Notes under the pieces: model-generated
What the model saw: the letters and a program-made list of their open reading frames with translations, nothing else
Database searches by the model: none
Told to the model about the DNA's origin: nothing
Program-made: the position numbers and the translations under genes
Source of the DNA: a bacterium
Lineage (GTDB): Bacteria > Cyanobacteriota > Vampirovibrionia > Gastranaerophilales > Gastranaerophilaceae
Assembly: GCA_017403285.1 (NCBI GenBank)
Contig: JAFQOI010000150.1
Span: 1-64,000 of the forward strand
Reading direction: 5' to 3'
DNA length: 64,000 nucleotides
Shown: piece after piece, positions 54,093 to 63,357 of the stretch
Numbering within the stretch: position 1 is the first letter of the stretch
How the letters are laid out: each line of letters opens with the position of its first letter

Positions 54093-55617
54093 CTACAAAT
54101 TCTATTTTTAAAATAAGTGACATTCCAATGTATGTAATCATACTTAATGTAAAAATTCCAAAAGTTCTAGTCGCTAAACTAAACCAGTTAGAACTATCAA
54201 TGTTCCAAAGTCTATATAATATATAATTTAGTGAAAAAGCAATGATTGCAGCAAAAACCATTTTGAAAAGATTTTTAAAATATAATTTATACTCAAGATT
54301 AATTTTCTTAAGTAGGATTAATCCAAGTAATGATGCATTGAATAATGTTACAAGTGATGTTGATAATGTGATTGCTGCTATTCCAAGTTTTTTGATAAAT
54401 AGTGCGTTTAATATAAATTTTAAAATTATAGAGGAGAATGCTACTAAAAATGGGGTTTTTGAGTCGTTAAAGGAGTAGAAAATTCTAGTTACTGAGTCTC
54501 TAAAAACATAAGGAATAATCGCAAAAGATAAAAATATTAGTGCTTGAGAAACCATATATGTTGCGTCAGAGTCAAACTCGCCTCTTTGAAAAATTAATTG
54601 AATTGCATCATACGCGAGCATTATAATTCCAAACATTATAGGAATTGCAATATAATTTAAAAGACCAATTCCTTTATGGAAATAACGTTTTACTTCGTTA
54701 AATTTTTTTTCACCAACAAGTCTTGAAAATATTGGGAATAATGGAACTAAAAATGCTGTCATTAAAATGCCAACTGGGAATTGGAAAACTCTATTTGCAT
54801 AGCCTATTGCAGTCCAAGCACCATCTCTTAATTGTGAGGCAAAAAACATATCAACATATACATATATTTGCCCAATTGTTGAACTAAGTGCGGCTGGCAA
54901 AACTAATTCTCCCAAATTTTTTAGTTCGATATTGTTTTTTATATCTAAATTTGGTTTTAATTTAAAACCAAGTTTTCTTATTGCTGGAACTTGAACTAAA
55001 AATTGAAGTATTGCACCAATTGTTGTTGCTATTGCAAGTGAAGTTCCAAAGTTATCATTTTTTGTCAAAACAATTATAACAATGATGCTTAAACTCATTA
55101 AAACAGGAGAAATATTAGGAAGAAGAAAACTTCTGTATGTAATCAAAAGTCCATAATATATTCCGATGATACCACCTATGATAATTACTGGTGTCATAAT
55201 TTTTAAATGGTGTCCGGCTAAGTTTATTAATTCAGTATTATTTCCATGAATTATAAAGCCCATTATTTGTTCAGAGAAAATGAAAACAAGAATGGCCAAA
55301 AAAGCAAAAACAATAAAACTGACCGTTAAAAAAGAGTTAAATAATTTGTTTACTTTTTCAGATGGCATTTTTTCATCAGGATTAATAAGTTTTGCAAAAA
55401 CGCTTACAGTTGCGCTATGAAATGGACCACCAACTCCACCCATTAAAATAATTGCTAATGATGGAATTTGATAAGCGTAGAAATATGCATCTGATAAAAG
55501 ACCTGCTCCGTAATATTTTGCTATGAAAACATCACGAAGAAATCCTATAAATTTTGAAATTATAGTGACAAAGGCAATTAGCCAAGCGGCTTTTAATAAT
55601 GAAGTTTCTTTATTCAT
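54040..55617 (-). CDS. murJ: Lipid II flippase MurJ
   Basis: 525-residue MOP-superfamily membrane protein with about 14 helices, flipping lipid II to the outside for peptidoglycan synthesis. Starts with AAWLIAFVTIISKFIGFLR and DVFIAKYYGAG, typical of MurJ; also GGVGGPFHSATVSVFA and the FPVGILMTAFLVPLFP loop. Overlaps spoIID-like gene by 8 bases and tsaC by 53, an operon. Confidence 0.95.
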   Translation of the reverse strand: MNKETSLLKAAWLIAFVTIISKFIGFLRDVFIAKYYGAGLLSDAYFYAYQIPSLAIILMGGVGGPFHSATVSVFAKLINPDEKMPSEKVNKLFNSFLTVSFIVFAFLAILVFIFSEQIMGFIIHGNNTELINLAGHHLKIMTPVIIIGGIIGIYYGLLITYRSFLLPNISPVLMSLSIIVIIVLTKNDNFGTSLAIATTIGAILQFLVQVPAIRKLGFKLKPNLDIKNNIELKNLGELVLPAALSSTIGQIYVYVDMFFASQLRDGAWTAIGYANRVFQFPVGILMTAFLVPLFPIFSRLVGEKKFNEVKRYFHKGIGLLNYIAIPIMFGIIMLAYDAIQLIFQRGEFDSDATYMVSQALIFLSFAIIPYVFRDSVTRIFYSFNDSKTPFLVAFSSIILKFILNALFIKKLGIAAITLSTSLVTLFNASLLGLILLKKINLEYKLYFKNLFKMVFAAIIAFSLNYILYRLWNIDSSNWFSLATRTFGIFTLSMITYIGMSLILKIEFVGELFERIKNYIRRKTIR

Positions 55618-57250
55618 CTATTGCCTCTTTTACTTCTATATATACCTTTAAGGATTTTTCATAATCAATTTCATCTTCAATAGTATATGATATTTTGTTT
55701 TTTCCTTTATTTATATGTTTAGAAATATCTTCAATCATCATTTCTTCTTTAAGTTTAACATTAATTTCTTTATTATTGATGTTTATTACAAGTTTTTTTA
55801 TTCCATTTGGATTAGATATTATAACACTTGCTTTTTCAATATCTGTATAAAAAATTCTTTCTGTTGTTTTTCCGTTTGCAAGAATTTCTATGGGAATAGT
55901 TGCAAGTTTTATCCCCTTGTAATAATGTTGCAGTATTTTATCAAAAGAAAAACCAAGGCTTGCCATTTTTCCAGCACCCCATTGGCTTAATCCTACACCA
56001 TGTCCAAACCCACCACCAGAAAATTTATATACTGGGGAGAGTGCTTGAATGTACGTAATTATGAAATTTGCGCTTGGTAAAGATATTCCATTCTTTTGAA
56101 AACATCTTCTTATTACCAGTTCTTTTTGAACAGTAAATTTTTGTTTATCTGTTATGATTTCTAATTTAATAACTTTTCCAGAATTGCCTCTTTTTAAAAC
56201 TTTTATATTTTTTAATTTTCCGAAATCATTTTCGTTTAAAAGAGCCGGTTCAACAAATCCAGTTTTAGATTGTGCGACAAGTGTTTTTGAAAGAACTTTT
56301 TCAAGTTCTGTTTCTGTCCAATCTTTTGACCATCTGTAATAAGGGGACATATCGTCATATGAATCAGGCATTGTCATATAAAAGTTTTCAGCCGCTTCAT
56401 CATTATCAAGAATGCCGAATTCTACTCTGTCAGGGATTGCAGATAAATAGTGAATAGAGTTTGCTGGGAATTCTTTTGTTTGAGGATCAGAAAAGGCATT
56501 TTCATAATTTTCTGTGTATCCACCAGCGGTGGAACTATATAACGCTAGAATTGGTTTTCCTTCTTTGTCTAGTGCAATTATTCCATTTGTTTCTTCAACT
56601 GCTTGATCAGATAATTCTTCTTCTGTGTTCGCTCCAAAATATACTTGACAAGCAACAGAATCGCATACATCGAATTCCGTATAGGCTTTAACTCTTGGTG
56701 TTACTGCATAATTTCTTGCGGCAACGGTTTGTGCCTTTAATGCTTCAAGTCCGAATCTAACTGGCATTTCATTTGGCACAACACCTCTTAAATAATTTTT
56801 TAAACTTAATATGTTTACTATCGCAAATTTATTTTCGTTTTTAGTGCTTTTTGTTAATTCAATGGAACCTCTATAGGCTGCTTGTTTCCCTTTTCTTTTT
56901 AGGTCTTTTATTTCAATAAAACCGTTGTCAATTGCTGAAATCATAATTGGACCAGTTAGATTTCTTGCAACGAGAATATTGTCAACGTAAATTCTAAAAA
57001 GAGAATTTTCTGTTGTTACTTTTAAAGTCTTACTATTTTCCTTTGGATGTACTTGATATCCTGTTGCGGCATCCATTATGTTTAGTGAGTTTATGTTATT
57101 AAATTCTATTGTATCAAATAAATATGTATTAAAATTTGTGTCGCTTATTCCTACGCGGACGGGAATGTGGTTATCCCCAGCAAATGAAGGTTGGAGAGTC
57201 GATAACAATATAAAAATAAGTGTTATAAATAGTTTATTAAGTTTATACAT
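55610..57250 (-). CDS. SpoIID/LytB-domain protein
   Basis: 546 residues with a signal peptide (LFITLIFILLSTLQPSFAGD). The SpoIID domain spans ~145-440: NILSLKNYLRGVVPNEMP, FGLEALKAQTVAARNYAV, VACQVYFGA, ALYSSTAGGYTENYE and GGFGHGVGLSQWGAGKMA, including the catalytic Glu after PN. In sporulators SpoIID is a lytic transglycosylase; homologues in non-sporulators modify cell wall. A C-terminal beta-rich tail follows. Operon with murJ. Confidence 0.92.
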   Translation of the reverse strand: MYKLNKLFITLIFILLSTLQPSFAGDNHIPVRVGISDTNFNTYLFDTIEFNNINSLNIMDAATGYQVHPKENSKTLKVTTENSLFRIYVDNILVARNLTGPIMISAIDNGFIEIKDLKRKGKQAAYRGSIELTKSTKNENKFAIVNILSLKNYLRGVVPNEMPVRFGLEALKAQTVAARNYAVTPRVKAYTEFDVCDSVACQVYFGANTEEELSDQAVEETNGIIALDKEGKPILALYSSTAGGYTENYENAFSDPQTKEFPANSIHYLSAIPDRVEFGILDNDEAAENFYMTMPDSYDDMSPYYRWSKDWTETELEKVLSKTLVAQSKTGFVEPALLNENDFGKLKNIKVLKRGNSGKVIKLEIITDKQKFTVQKELVIRRCFQKNGISLPSANFIITYIQALSPVYKFSGGGFGHGVGLSQWGAGKMASLGFSFDKILQHYYKGIKLATIPIEILANGKTTERIFYTDIEKASVIISNPNGIKKLVININNKEINVKLKEEMMIEDISKHINKGKNKISYTIEDEIDYEKSLKVYIEVKEAIDE

Positions 57251-57319
57251 ATTTATCCCTGATAACTTTTATTATAGAATAAATAGAGAAGTTTGTTAAA
57301 TAAAAAATAGATAGGAAAA

Positions 57320-58501
57320 ATGAGTCTTAATTCAACACCATCTTCAGAAAGAATACATATTGCATTTTTTGGAAGAAGAAATGCAGGGAAATCAAGTTTG
57401 GTAAATGCAGTTACAGGACAGGATATTGCAGTAGTATCTGATATAAAGGGAACAACTACAGATCCGGTTTACAAAGCAATGGAGCTTCTTCCTTTAGGTC
57501 CAGTTAATATAATCGATACGGCAGGAATTGATGATGAGGGTGTTTTAGGCAAACTTAGAATTGAAAAAACAATGCAGGTCTTGAATAAAACGGATATTGC
57601 TATATTGGTTGTTGATGCTTCAGAAAGAATAACTGATGACGAACAAAAATTGATAAAGATTTTTGAAGCAAAAAATATTAAATACATTGTTGCCTATAAT
57701 AAATCAGATTTGATTTTTGATTATAAGGTGTTAAAACAAAATGAGATATATGTTAGTGCTAAAAAAAATACAAATATATTTGAGCTTAAAGAATTAATCG
57801 CTGTTCTTTTGGGAAAAGAACAGAATAAACAACCTCTTGTAAAAGATTTAGTATCTCCGAATGATGTTGTTATTCTTGTTACTCCTATTGATACTGCTGC
57901 TCCAAAGGGCAGATTAATTCTTCCTCAACAACAAGTGATAAGGGATTTGCTTGAAGCTGACGCTATTCCAATTGTGGTTAAAGAAACTGGCTTTAAAATG
58001 GCAATACAGGCTTGTTCTAAAAAACCAAAACTTGTTATAACAGACTCTCAGGTATTTAAACAAGTATCAAAAGAAATGCCTAATGAAGTCTTCTTAACCT
58101 CATTTTCTATTCTTTTTGCAAGGTATAAAGGAATTTTATTTGATGCTGTAACGGGAGTTAAATCCATAGAAAAATTGAATGATGGTGATACTATTTTGAT
58201 TTCAGAAGGTTGTACTCATCATAGGCAATGTGATGATATTGGGACAGTAAAGCTTCCTAAGTGGATAAAACAATATGCTAGAAAAGAGATTAATTTTGAA
58301 TTTACTTCAGGAGGACAATTTCCATCTGATTTAAAAAAATATAAGATGATTATTCATTGTGGTGGATGTATGCTTAAAGAACAAGAAGTCTTATATCGTT
58401 ATAAGCAAGCAAAACAACAAAATATTCCAATTACAAACTATGGGATAATTATTTCGTATATTAATGGAATTTTAGAAAAAAGCATAGAAATTTTTAAATA
58501 A
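57320..58501 (+). CDS. hydF: [FeFe]-hydrogenase maturation GTPase HydF
   Basis: Scaffold that carries the 2Fe subcluster to HydA. 393 residues: GTPase domain with GRRNAGKSSLVNA, DTAGIDDEG and NKSD; a middle dimer domain; C-terminal cluster domain with CTHHRQC (~298-304) and HCGGC (~346-350), the HydF-specific ligands. TTGACT-like elements could be in the 69-base divergent gap from the spoIID gene. hydE, hydG and hydA are not in this window but the gene implies an [FeFe]-hydrogenase. Confidence 0.95.
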   Translation: MSLNSTPSSERIHIAFFGRRNAGKSSLVNAVTGQDIAVVSDIKGTTTDPVYKAMELLPLGPVNIIDTAGIDDEGVLGKLRIEKTMQVLNKTDIAILVVDASERITDDEQKLIKIFEAKNIKYIVAYNKSDLIFDYKVLKQNEIYVSAKKNTNIFELKELIAVLLGKEQNKQPLVKDLVSPNDVVILVTPIDTAAPKGRLILPQQQVIRDLLEADAIPIVVKETGFKMAIQACSKKPKLVITDSQVFKQVSKEMPNEVFLTSFSILFARYKGILFDAVTGVKSIEKLNDGDTILISEGCTHHRQCDDIGTVKLPKWIKQYARKEINFEFTSGGQFPSDLKKYKMIIHCGGCMLKEQEVLYRYKQAKQQNIPITNYGIIISYINGILEKSIEIFK

Positions 58502-58527
58502 AAAAGGAGTTTTAAAACTCCTTTTTT
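58501..58527. terminator. Terminator after hydF
   Basis: Near-palindrome AAAAAGGAGTTTT / AAAACTCCTTTTT straight after the hydF stop; T-run on both strands, so it also ends the convergent lipoprotein gene, whose stop lies within it. Confidence 0.85.
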
Positions 58528-59038
58528 ATTTTATGGTTTCTGTTTCAACATGTCCATCATCAAAAGTTTTTTTAACTGTTCTAGTTCCATCTGGATTTTT
58601 AGTTGTTTTAATGGTCATATCTTTTTTGGTGCCATCAGGTTTTTTGATTGAAATTGTTTCAATTTTTGTTGTTTCAGATGGTCTTTCTGTTTTTATATTT
58701 TCGATGGTCCCATTTTCATAAGTTCTTTTTATTTGAACAGATTTGTCTGAATTTTCTATTACTTGTTCTACAAAATTTTCTGTCTTCCCATCTGGAAATG
58801 TTCTACTTATATCTCTCTGCATTAATTTCCCATCCTTGAAAATTTCTTTTATCGTTTCTTTTGTTCCATCGGAATAGGTTTTATTTGAAATAGTAGTTCT
58901 GTTTGGATCTTCATTTTGAGTGCTATTTTGTTGAATATTTTTTTGTTGATCTGTTGTTTGTGTTATTTTTTCTGTGCTACAAGCAGATAGAAAAATTACA
59001 GATGTCATTACTATTATAGATAAAATTATTTTTTTCAT
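58526..59038 (-). CDS. Lipoprotein with repeated DGT-type strands
   Basis: 170 residues. Lipoprotein signal peptide ending in LSAC (lipobox, Cys20). The mature protein alternates short Lys/Glu/Thr-rich strands with turns PDGT, SDGT, FDDG about every 20-25 residues, reminiscent of MORN- or YwqK-like repeats. Function unknown. Lies 14 bases after a related lipoprotein gene and is probably cotranscribed with it. Confidence 0.75.
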   Translation of the reverse strand: MKKIILSIIVMTSVIFLSACSTEKITQTTDQQKNIQQNSTQNEDPNRTTISNKTYSDGTKETIKEIFKDGKLMQRDISRTFPDGKTENFVEQVIENSDKSVQIKRTYENGTIENIKTERPSETTKIETISIKKPDGTKKDMTIKTTKNPDGTRTVKKTFDDGHVETETIK

Positions 59039-59052
59039 TATTTCACCTTTCT

Positions 59053-59580
59053 TTATAAGAAATAACCGTGGTCTGGAGTTTTAATATGTTCTGTTGTTAT
59101 TGTTCCATCATCGTTTATTGTAGAAACAATTTCTGCTGAATCTTTGACCCCATCTGGGTATACTACATACATTTTTGTATATCTTTTATTTCCAGTTTTT
59201 TTGGCAATAATCATTACTTTTTTGCCATTTTCATAATTTCTTTTTGAAACCAACGTATCCGGACCATCTTGTTTTCCTTCTTCAGTATATTTTTCTTTTG
59301 TTCCATCATCTTTTGTTTTGACAACTTCTCTGTAAATTACTCCATTTTCGATTTTTTCAGATTTGATATCATCTGTTCTTCCTGCTGCTGTAGATAATAA
59401 TAAAAGATTATTTTTCCCTTCATTTAAAGTTGTTGTATCCTTTTCGGTGGTTTCTTTTTGTGCTTGTTCTCCTATTGGTTGGCTTGCTTCTTGGATATTA
59501 TTCTTTTCAGGCGCATTGCCACAAGCAGACAATAACAGAACTGATGACATAATTAAAAAAGATAATAATACTTTTTTCAT
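59053..59580 (-). CDS. Lipoprotein, paralogue of the next gene
   Basis: 175 residues from ATG 59580, giving a signal MKKVLLSFLIMSSVLLLSAC with lipobox LSAC; a longer frame starting upstream would spoil it. AAGGAGAA precedes. The mature part has a low-complexity Gln/Thr/Glu linker, then repeats with TKDDGTKEKYTEEG, YPDGVKDSAEI and INDDGTITTEHI, like the downstream lipoprotein. Both probably face the periplasm or the cell surface. Confidence 0.75.
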   Translation of the reverse strand: MKKVLLSFLIMSSVLLLSACGNAPEKNNIQEASQPIGEQAQKETTEKDTTTLNEGKNNLLLLSTAAGRTDDIKSEKIENGVIYREVVKTKDDGTKEKYTEEGKQDGPDTLVSKRNYENGKKVMIIAKKTGNKRYTKMYVVYPDGVKDSAEIVSTINDDGTITTEHIKTPDHGYFL

Positions 59581-59658
59581 ATTTCTCCTTAGGGATTTTA
59601 TACACACTAATACGCCTTTATTTTCGCATATTATAAGGGTTCTGTCAATGAAACAGAA

Positions 59659-59682
59659 AGAGAGGATTTTTTCATCCTCTCT
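59659..59682 (-). terminator. Terminator after PFOR
   Basis: AGAGAGGAT / ATCCTCTCT, 9-bp stem with a six-base loop, followed by T-rich sequence on the minus strand. Confidence 0.8.
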
Positions 59683-59705
59683 TCCTAATTTCTATTATTG
59701 ATTTT

Positions 59706-62700
59706 TTATTTAATCAATTCACCAACTGCTTTGAATACAGCCATACGTTTAGCAGCATCCTTTTCTGCTTGAGCATATAATGCTTCTGCTTCTTCAGGAT
59801 TTGTTTTTGCTAAAGATTTGTATCTGCCTTCAGATTTGATAAAGTCTTGGAAACTTTCCTTAGGATCTTTTGAATCCCAGCTAAATGGTTGTTCATTAGC
59901 AGGATTATATCTGTAAAGAGGGAAGTAACCAGCTTCAACAGCGCGTTTTTGTTCTGTTTGAGTTTTACTCATATCAATTCCGTGAGCGATGCAAGGTGCA
60001 TAAGCAAATATAATAGATGGTCCGTTGTATGCTTCAGCTTCTTGGAATGCTTTTAGAGTTTGTTGTCTATCAGCACCAAGTGCAACAGAAGCAACATATA
60101 CATAACCATAAGACATGCTCATTAAGCCCATGTTTTTCTTGTATGTTTGTTTTCCACCTGTAGCGAATTTAGCAACAGCACCGGTTGGAGTTGATTTAGA
60201 TGCTTGACCACCAGTATTAGAATATACTTCAGTATCAAGAACAAGAATGTTAACATTTTTGTTTTGAGCAAGAACATGGTCAATACCGCCGTAGCCAATA
60301 TCGTTAGCCCAGCCGTCACCACCGATAATCCATACAGATTTATCAGTAAAGTAATCTTGTAATTCTCTAACTTTTGCTAGGTCTGCACAATCTACATCAG
60401 CATATTTTGCAAGAACTTCTTTTGCTTTTGTTTGTGCTGCAATTGCTTCATCTGTTTTTGAATTATCAAAGTGAGCCATCGCATTGTTTAATGCTTCAAC
60501 TAAGTCAGCAGGTGCTTTTTCAGATGCAACTACTTTTTCAACATAAGTTTTTAAAGTATCTCTGTTTTGTTCTACTGCCAATCTCATACCGAAGCCGAAT
60601 TCTGCGTTGTCTTCAAATAATGAGTTTGCCCAAGCAGGTCCTCTACCATCTTTATTTGTTGTGTAAGGGATTGTAGGGAATGTACCTGAATAAATTGAAG
60701 AACAACCAGTTGCGTTAGCAACAATAGCGTTTTCTCCGAATAATTGAGAAACCAATTTGACGTATGGTGTTTCACCACAACCAGCACAAGCGCCTGAGAA
60801 TTCAAATAATGGTTTTCTCAACATAGCACCTTTAATTGTTTTAGTAGTGTTTTTACCCATTACGTTGTCTGGTAATTCATCAAAGAATTTTTCATTAACA
60901 AGTTCACAATCTTCAATCTCTTTTTCGATTGTTGACCAGCCTAATGCTTTTTTGCCAGGTAATTTGTTTGCAGGACATTGATCTACACAAACACCGCAAC
61001 CTGTACAGTCATTGCAATAAACTTGAACTTTGAAGTGCTCACCATTTGCATTTGGTTTTGCTTCGATAGTTTCAAAAGATTCTGGCGCATTTGCTAAATT
61101 TTCTTTTTCAACTAATTTTGTTCTAATTGCAGCGTGTGGACAAGCAGATGCGCATATACCACATTGGATACAATCTGCAGAGTTCCAATCAGGAACTCTT
61201 GGTGCGATGCCACGTTTTTCAAGGCAAGCAGTACCTGTTGGGATAACACCATCAATGCTCATTGCGCTAACTGGGATATCATCACCTTTTTGTCTCATTG
61301 ATGGTTCAATGATTTTCTTAGCAAATTCAGATGCATCATCTGAAATTAATTTTACTTCGTCAGCAGCACAAACGTCATTTAATGAAGCAGGAATAATTAC
61401 TTCTTCACAAGCATTGATAGCAGCATCAATTAATGCTAAGTTCATATTTACAACATCATCACCTTTTTTCTTAAAGGTTTTGATTGTCATTTCTTTCATA
61501 CCTTCATATGCTTGTTCAAATGGAATGATTCCAGAAACTTTGAAGTATGCAACCATCATTACAGTGTTAGCGCCTTTTCCTCTTAGTCCAGGTTGTTCTT
61601 TTATAAGCTTTTCGGCGTCAACATTATAGAATTTAATTTTTTTGTTGATAATTGTTTCTTGCATATCTCGTGTTAAGTGAGCAAATGCTTCTTCTTTTGT
61701 ATATGGAGAATTTAGTAAGAAAGTACCGCCTTCTTTAATACCTTTTAATAAGTCATATCTGCCTATGTATGCGTGAGTAGAGCAAGATACAAAGTCTGGT
61801 GCAGTGATTAAGTATGTTGATTTAATTTGTTTGTCACCAAATCTTAAGTGAGAAACAGTTACACCAAATGATTTTTTAGAGTCATAAGCAAAGTATGCTT
61901 GAGCATCTTTGTTAGTGTATTGACCAATAATTTTAATTGAATTTTTGTTAGCTCCAACAGTACCATCAGAACCAAGACCCCAGAACATACAATTTGTAGT
62001 TCCTTCTGGTTCTGTTACGATTTGCTCTGTTATTTTTAATGATAAATTAGTAACGTCATCTTCAATACCAACTGTAAAATTATGGAATCCATTGTTTTCG
62101 CCGTGTTTGTATACAGCGAGAATCATAGATGGAGTAAATTCTTTAGAAGATAAGCCGTAACGACCACCAATAACTCTGATGTCTTTACCTGCTAATGCTG
62201 CAACTACATCCAAGTATAATGGTTCACCAATTGAACCAGGTTCTTTTGTTCTGTCTAAAACGTTAATGCGTTTAACAGTTGAAGGTAATGCTTCATTGAA
62301 ACGTTTAACATCAAATGGTCTATATAATCTAACTTTTACTAAACCATATTTTGTGTTGCGAGTCGCATTTAAGTATTCAATTGTTTCCTCAATTGCTTCA
62401 CAACCAGAACCCATAGCAACGATGACATCAGTAGCATCAGGTGCACCAACGTAATCAAATGCGTGATATTGTCTGCCAGTTACAGCAGCAACTTTATCCA
62501 TATATTCTTGAACGATATCTGGAACTGCATTGTAGAATTTGTTAACTGTTTCACGACCTTGGAAATATACGTCAGTATTTTGAGCGCCAACTTTACATAC
62601 AGGTGCTTCAGGTCTGAGCGCACGACTTCTAAATTCTTCAATGTATTTTGGTTCTACTAATTTTGCAATGTCTTCATATGAAATTTCTTCTATTTTGTGT

Positions 62701-63239
62701 AATTCGTGAGAAGTTCTGAAGCCATCGAAGAATTGTAAGAAAGGAACTTTTGATTTGTATGTAGCTAAGTGAGCAACTAAAGCCAAATCCATTTCTTCTT
62801 GTACAGAGTTAGCAGCTAACATTGCGTAACCTGTATTTCTGCAACCCATAACGTCAGTGTGGTCGCCAAAGATTGCTAATGATTGTGCTGCTAAGGCACG
62901 TGCTGAAACGTGAATTACGTGAGGAAGCATTTCCCCCGCTGCTTTATGCATAACAGGAATCATCAATAGTAAACCTTGAGATGCAGTGTATGTAGAAGTT
63001 AAAGCACCTGCTGCAAGAGAACCATGAACAGCACCTGCTGCACCTGCTTCTGATTGCATTTCTGCTACTCTTACTTCTTTGCCCCAAATATTTTTTTTAT
63101 GTTGAGACGCCCATTCGTCAACCCATTCACCCATTGTAGATGAAGGAGTGATAGGGTAAATTGCCGATACTTCGCTAAGTGCATATGCAACATGTGCGGC
63201 AGCGTAGTTACCGTCAACTGTAATAGTTTTTTTTGACAT
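59706..63239 (-). CDS. nifJ: Pyruvate:ferredoxin (flavodoxin) oxidoreductase
   Basis: Single-chain PFOR of 1177 residues: oxidises pyruvate and CoA to acetyl-CoA and CO2 and reduces ferredoxin. N-terminal domain with YAAAHVAYALSEVSAIYPIT; two ferredoxin-like motifs CIQCGICASACP (~688) and CTGCGVCVDQCP (~743) for two 4Fe-4S clusters; a proximal-cluster CAGCGETPY; TPP site GGDGWANDIGYGG and the conserved YSNTGGQASKSTP. Very strong GGAGGTAGGT ribosome site. Central to fermentation, probably the electron source for hydrogenase. Confidence 0.98.
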   Translation of the reverse strand: MSKKTITVDGNYAAAHVAYALSEVSAIYPITPSSTMGEWVDEWASQHKKNIWGKEVRVAEMQSEAGAAGAVHGSLAAGALTSTYTASQGLLLMIPVMHKAAGEMLPHVIHVSARALAAQSLAIFGDHTDVMGCRNTGYAMLAANSVQEEMDLALVAHLATYKSKVPFLQFFDGFRTSHELHKIEEISYEDIAKLVEPKYIEEFRSRALRPEAPVCKVGAQNTDVYFQGRETVNKFYNAVPDIVQEYMDKVAAVTGRQYHAFDYVGAPDATDVIVAMGSGCEAIEETIEYLNATRNTKYGLVKVRLYRPFDVKRFNEALPSTVKRINVLDRTKEPGSIGEPLYLDVVAALAGKDIRVIGGRYGLSSKEFTPSMILAVYKHGENNGFHNFTVGIEDDVTNLSLKITEQIVTEPEGTTNCMFWGLGSDGTVGANKNSIKIIGQYTNKDAQAYFAYDSKKSFGVTVSHLRFGDKQIKSTYLITAPDFVSCSTHAYIGRYDLLKGIKEGGTFLLNSPYTKEEAFAHLTRDMQETIINKKIKFYNVDAEKLIKEQPGLRGKGANTVMMVAYFKVSGIIPFEQAYEGMKEMTIKTFKKKGDDVVNMNLALIDAAINACEEVIIPASLNDVCAADEVKLISDDASEFAKKIIEPSMRQKGDDIPVSAMSIDGVIPTGTACLEKRGIAPRVPDWNSADCIQCGICASACPHAAIRTKLVEKENLANAPESFETIEAKPNANGEHFKVQVYCNDCTGCGVCVDQCPANKLPGKKALGWSTIEKEIEDCELVNEKFFDELPDNVMGKNTTKTIKGAMLRKPLFEFSGACAGCGETPYVKLVSQLFGENAIVANATGCSSIYSGTFPTIPYTTNKDGRGPAWANSLFEDNAEFGFGMRLAVEQNRDTLKTYVEKVVASEKAPADLVEALNNAMAHFDNSKTDEAIAAQTKAKEVLAKYADVDCADLAKVRELQDYFTDKSVWIIGGDGWANDIGYGGIDHVLAQNKNVNILVLDTEVYSNTGGQASKSTPTGAVAKFATGGKQTYKKNMGLMSMSYGYVYVASVALGADRQQTLKAFQEAEAYNGPSIIFAYAPCIAHGIDMSKTQTEQKRAVEAGYFPLYRYNPANEQPFSWDSKDPKESFQDFIKSEGRYKSLAKTNPEEAEALYAQAEKDAAKRMAVFKAVGELIK

Positions 63240-63357
63240 TTTTACCTACCTCCATTAAAAATTACTCTACTCTCAAGAATATGGTAACACAAAAAAAATA
63301 TAAAGTAGAAAGATGAATTTTTACTTTTTTACGACATTAGATTATAGTTAAAACTTT

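Noticed and set aside
55610-57250. Evidence of sporulation from SpoIID and GerMN domains
   Set aside because: Both domains are common in non-sporulating bacteria and no other sporulation gene is present.
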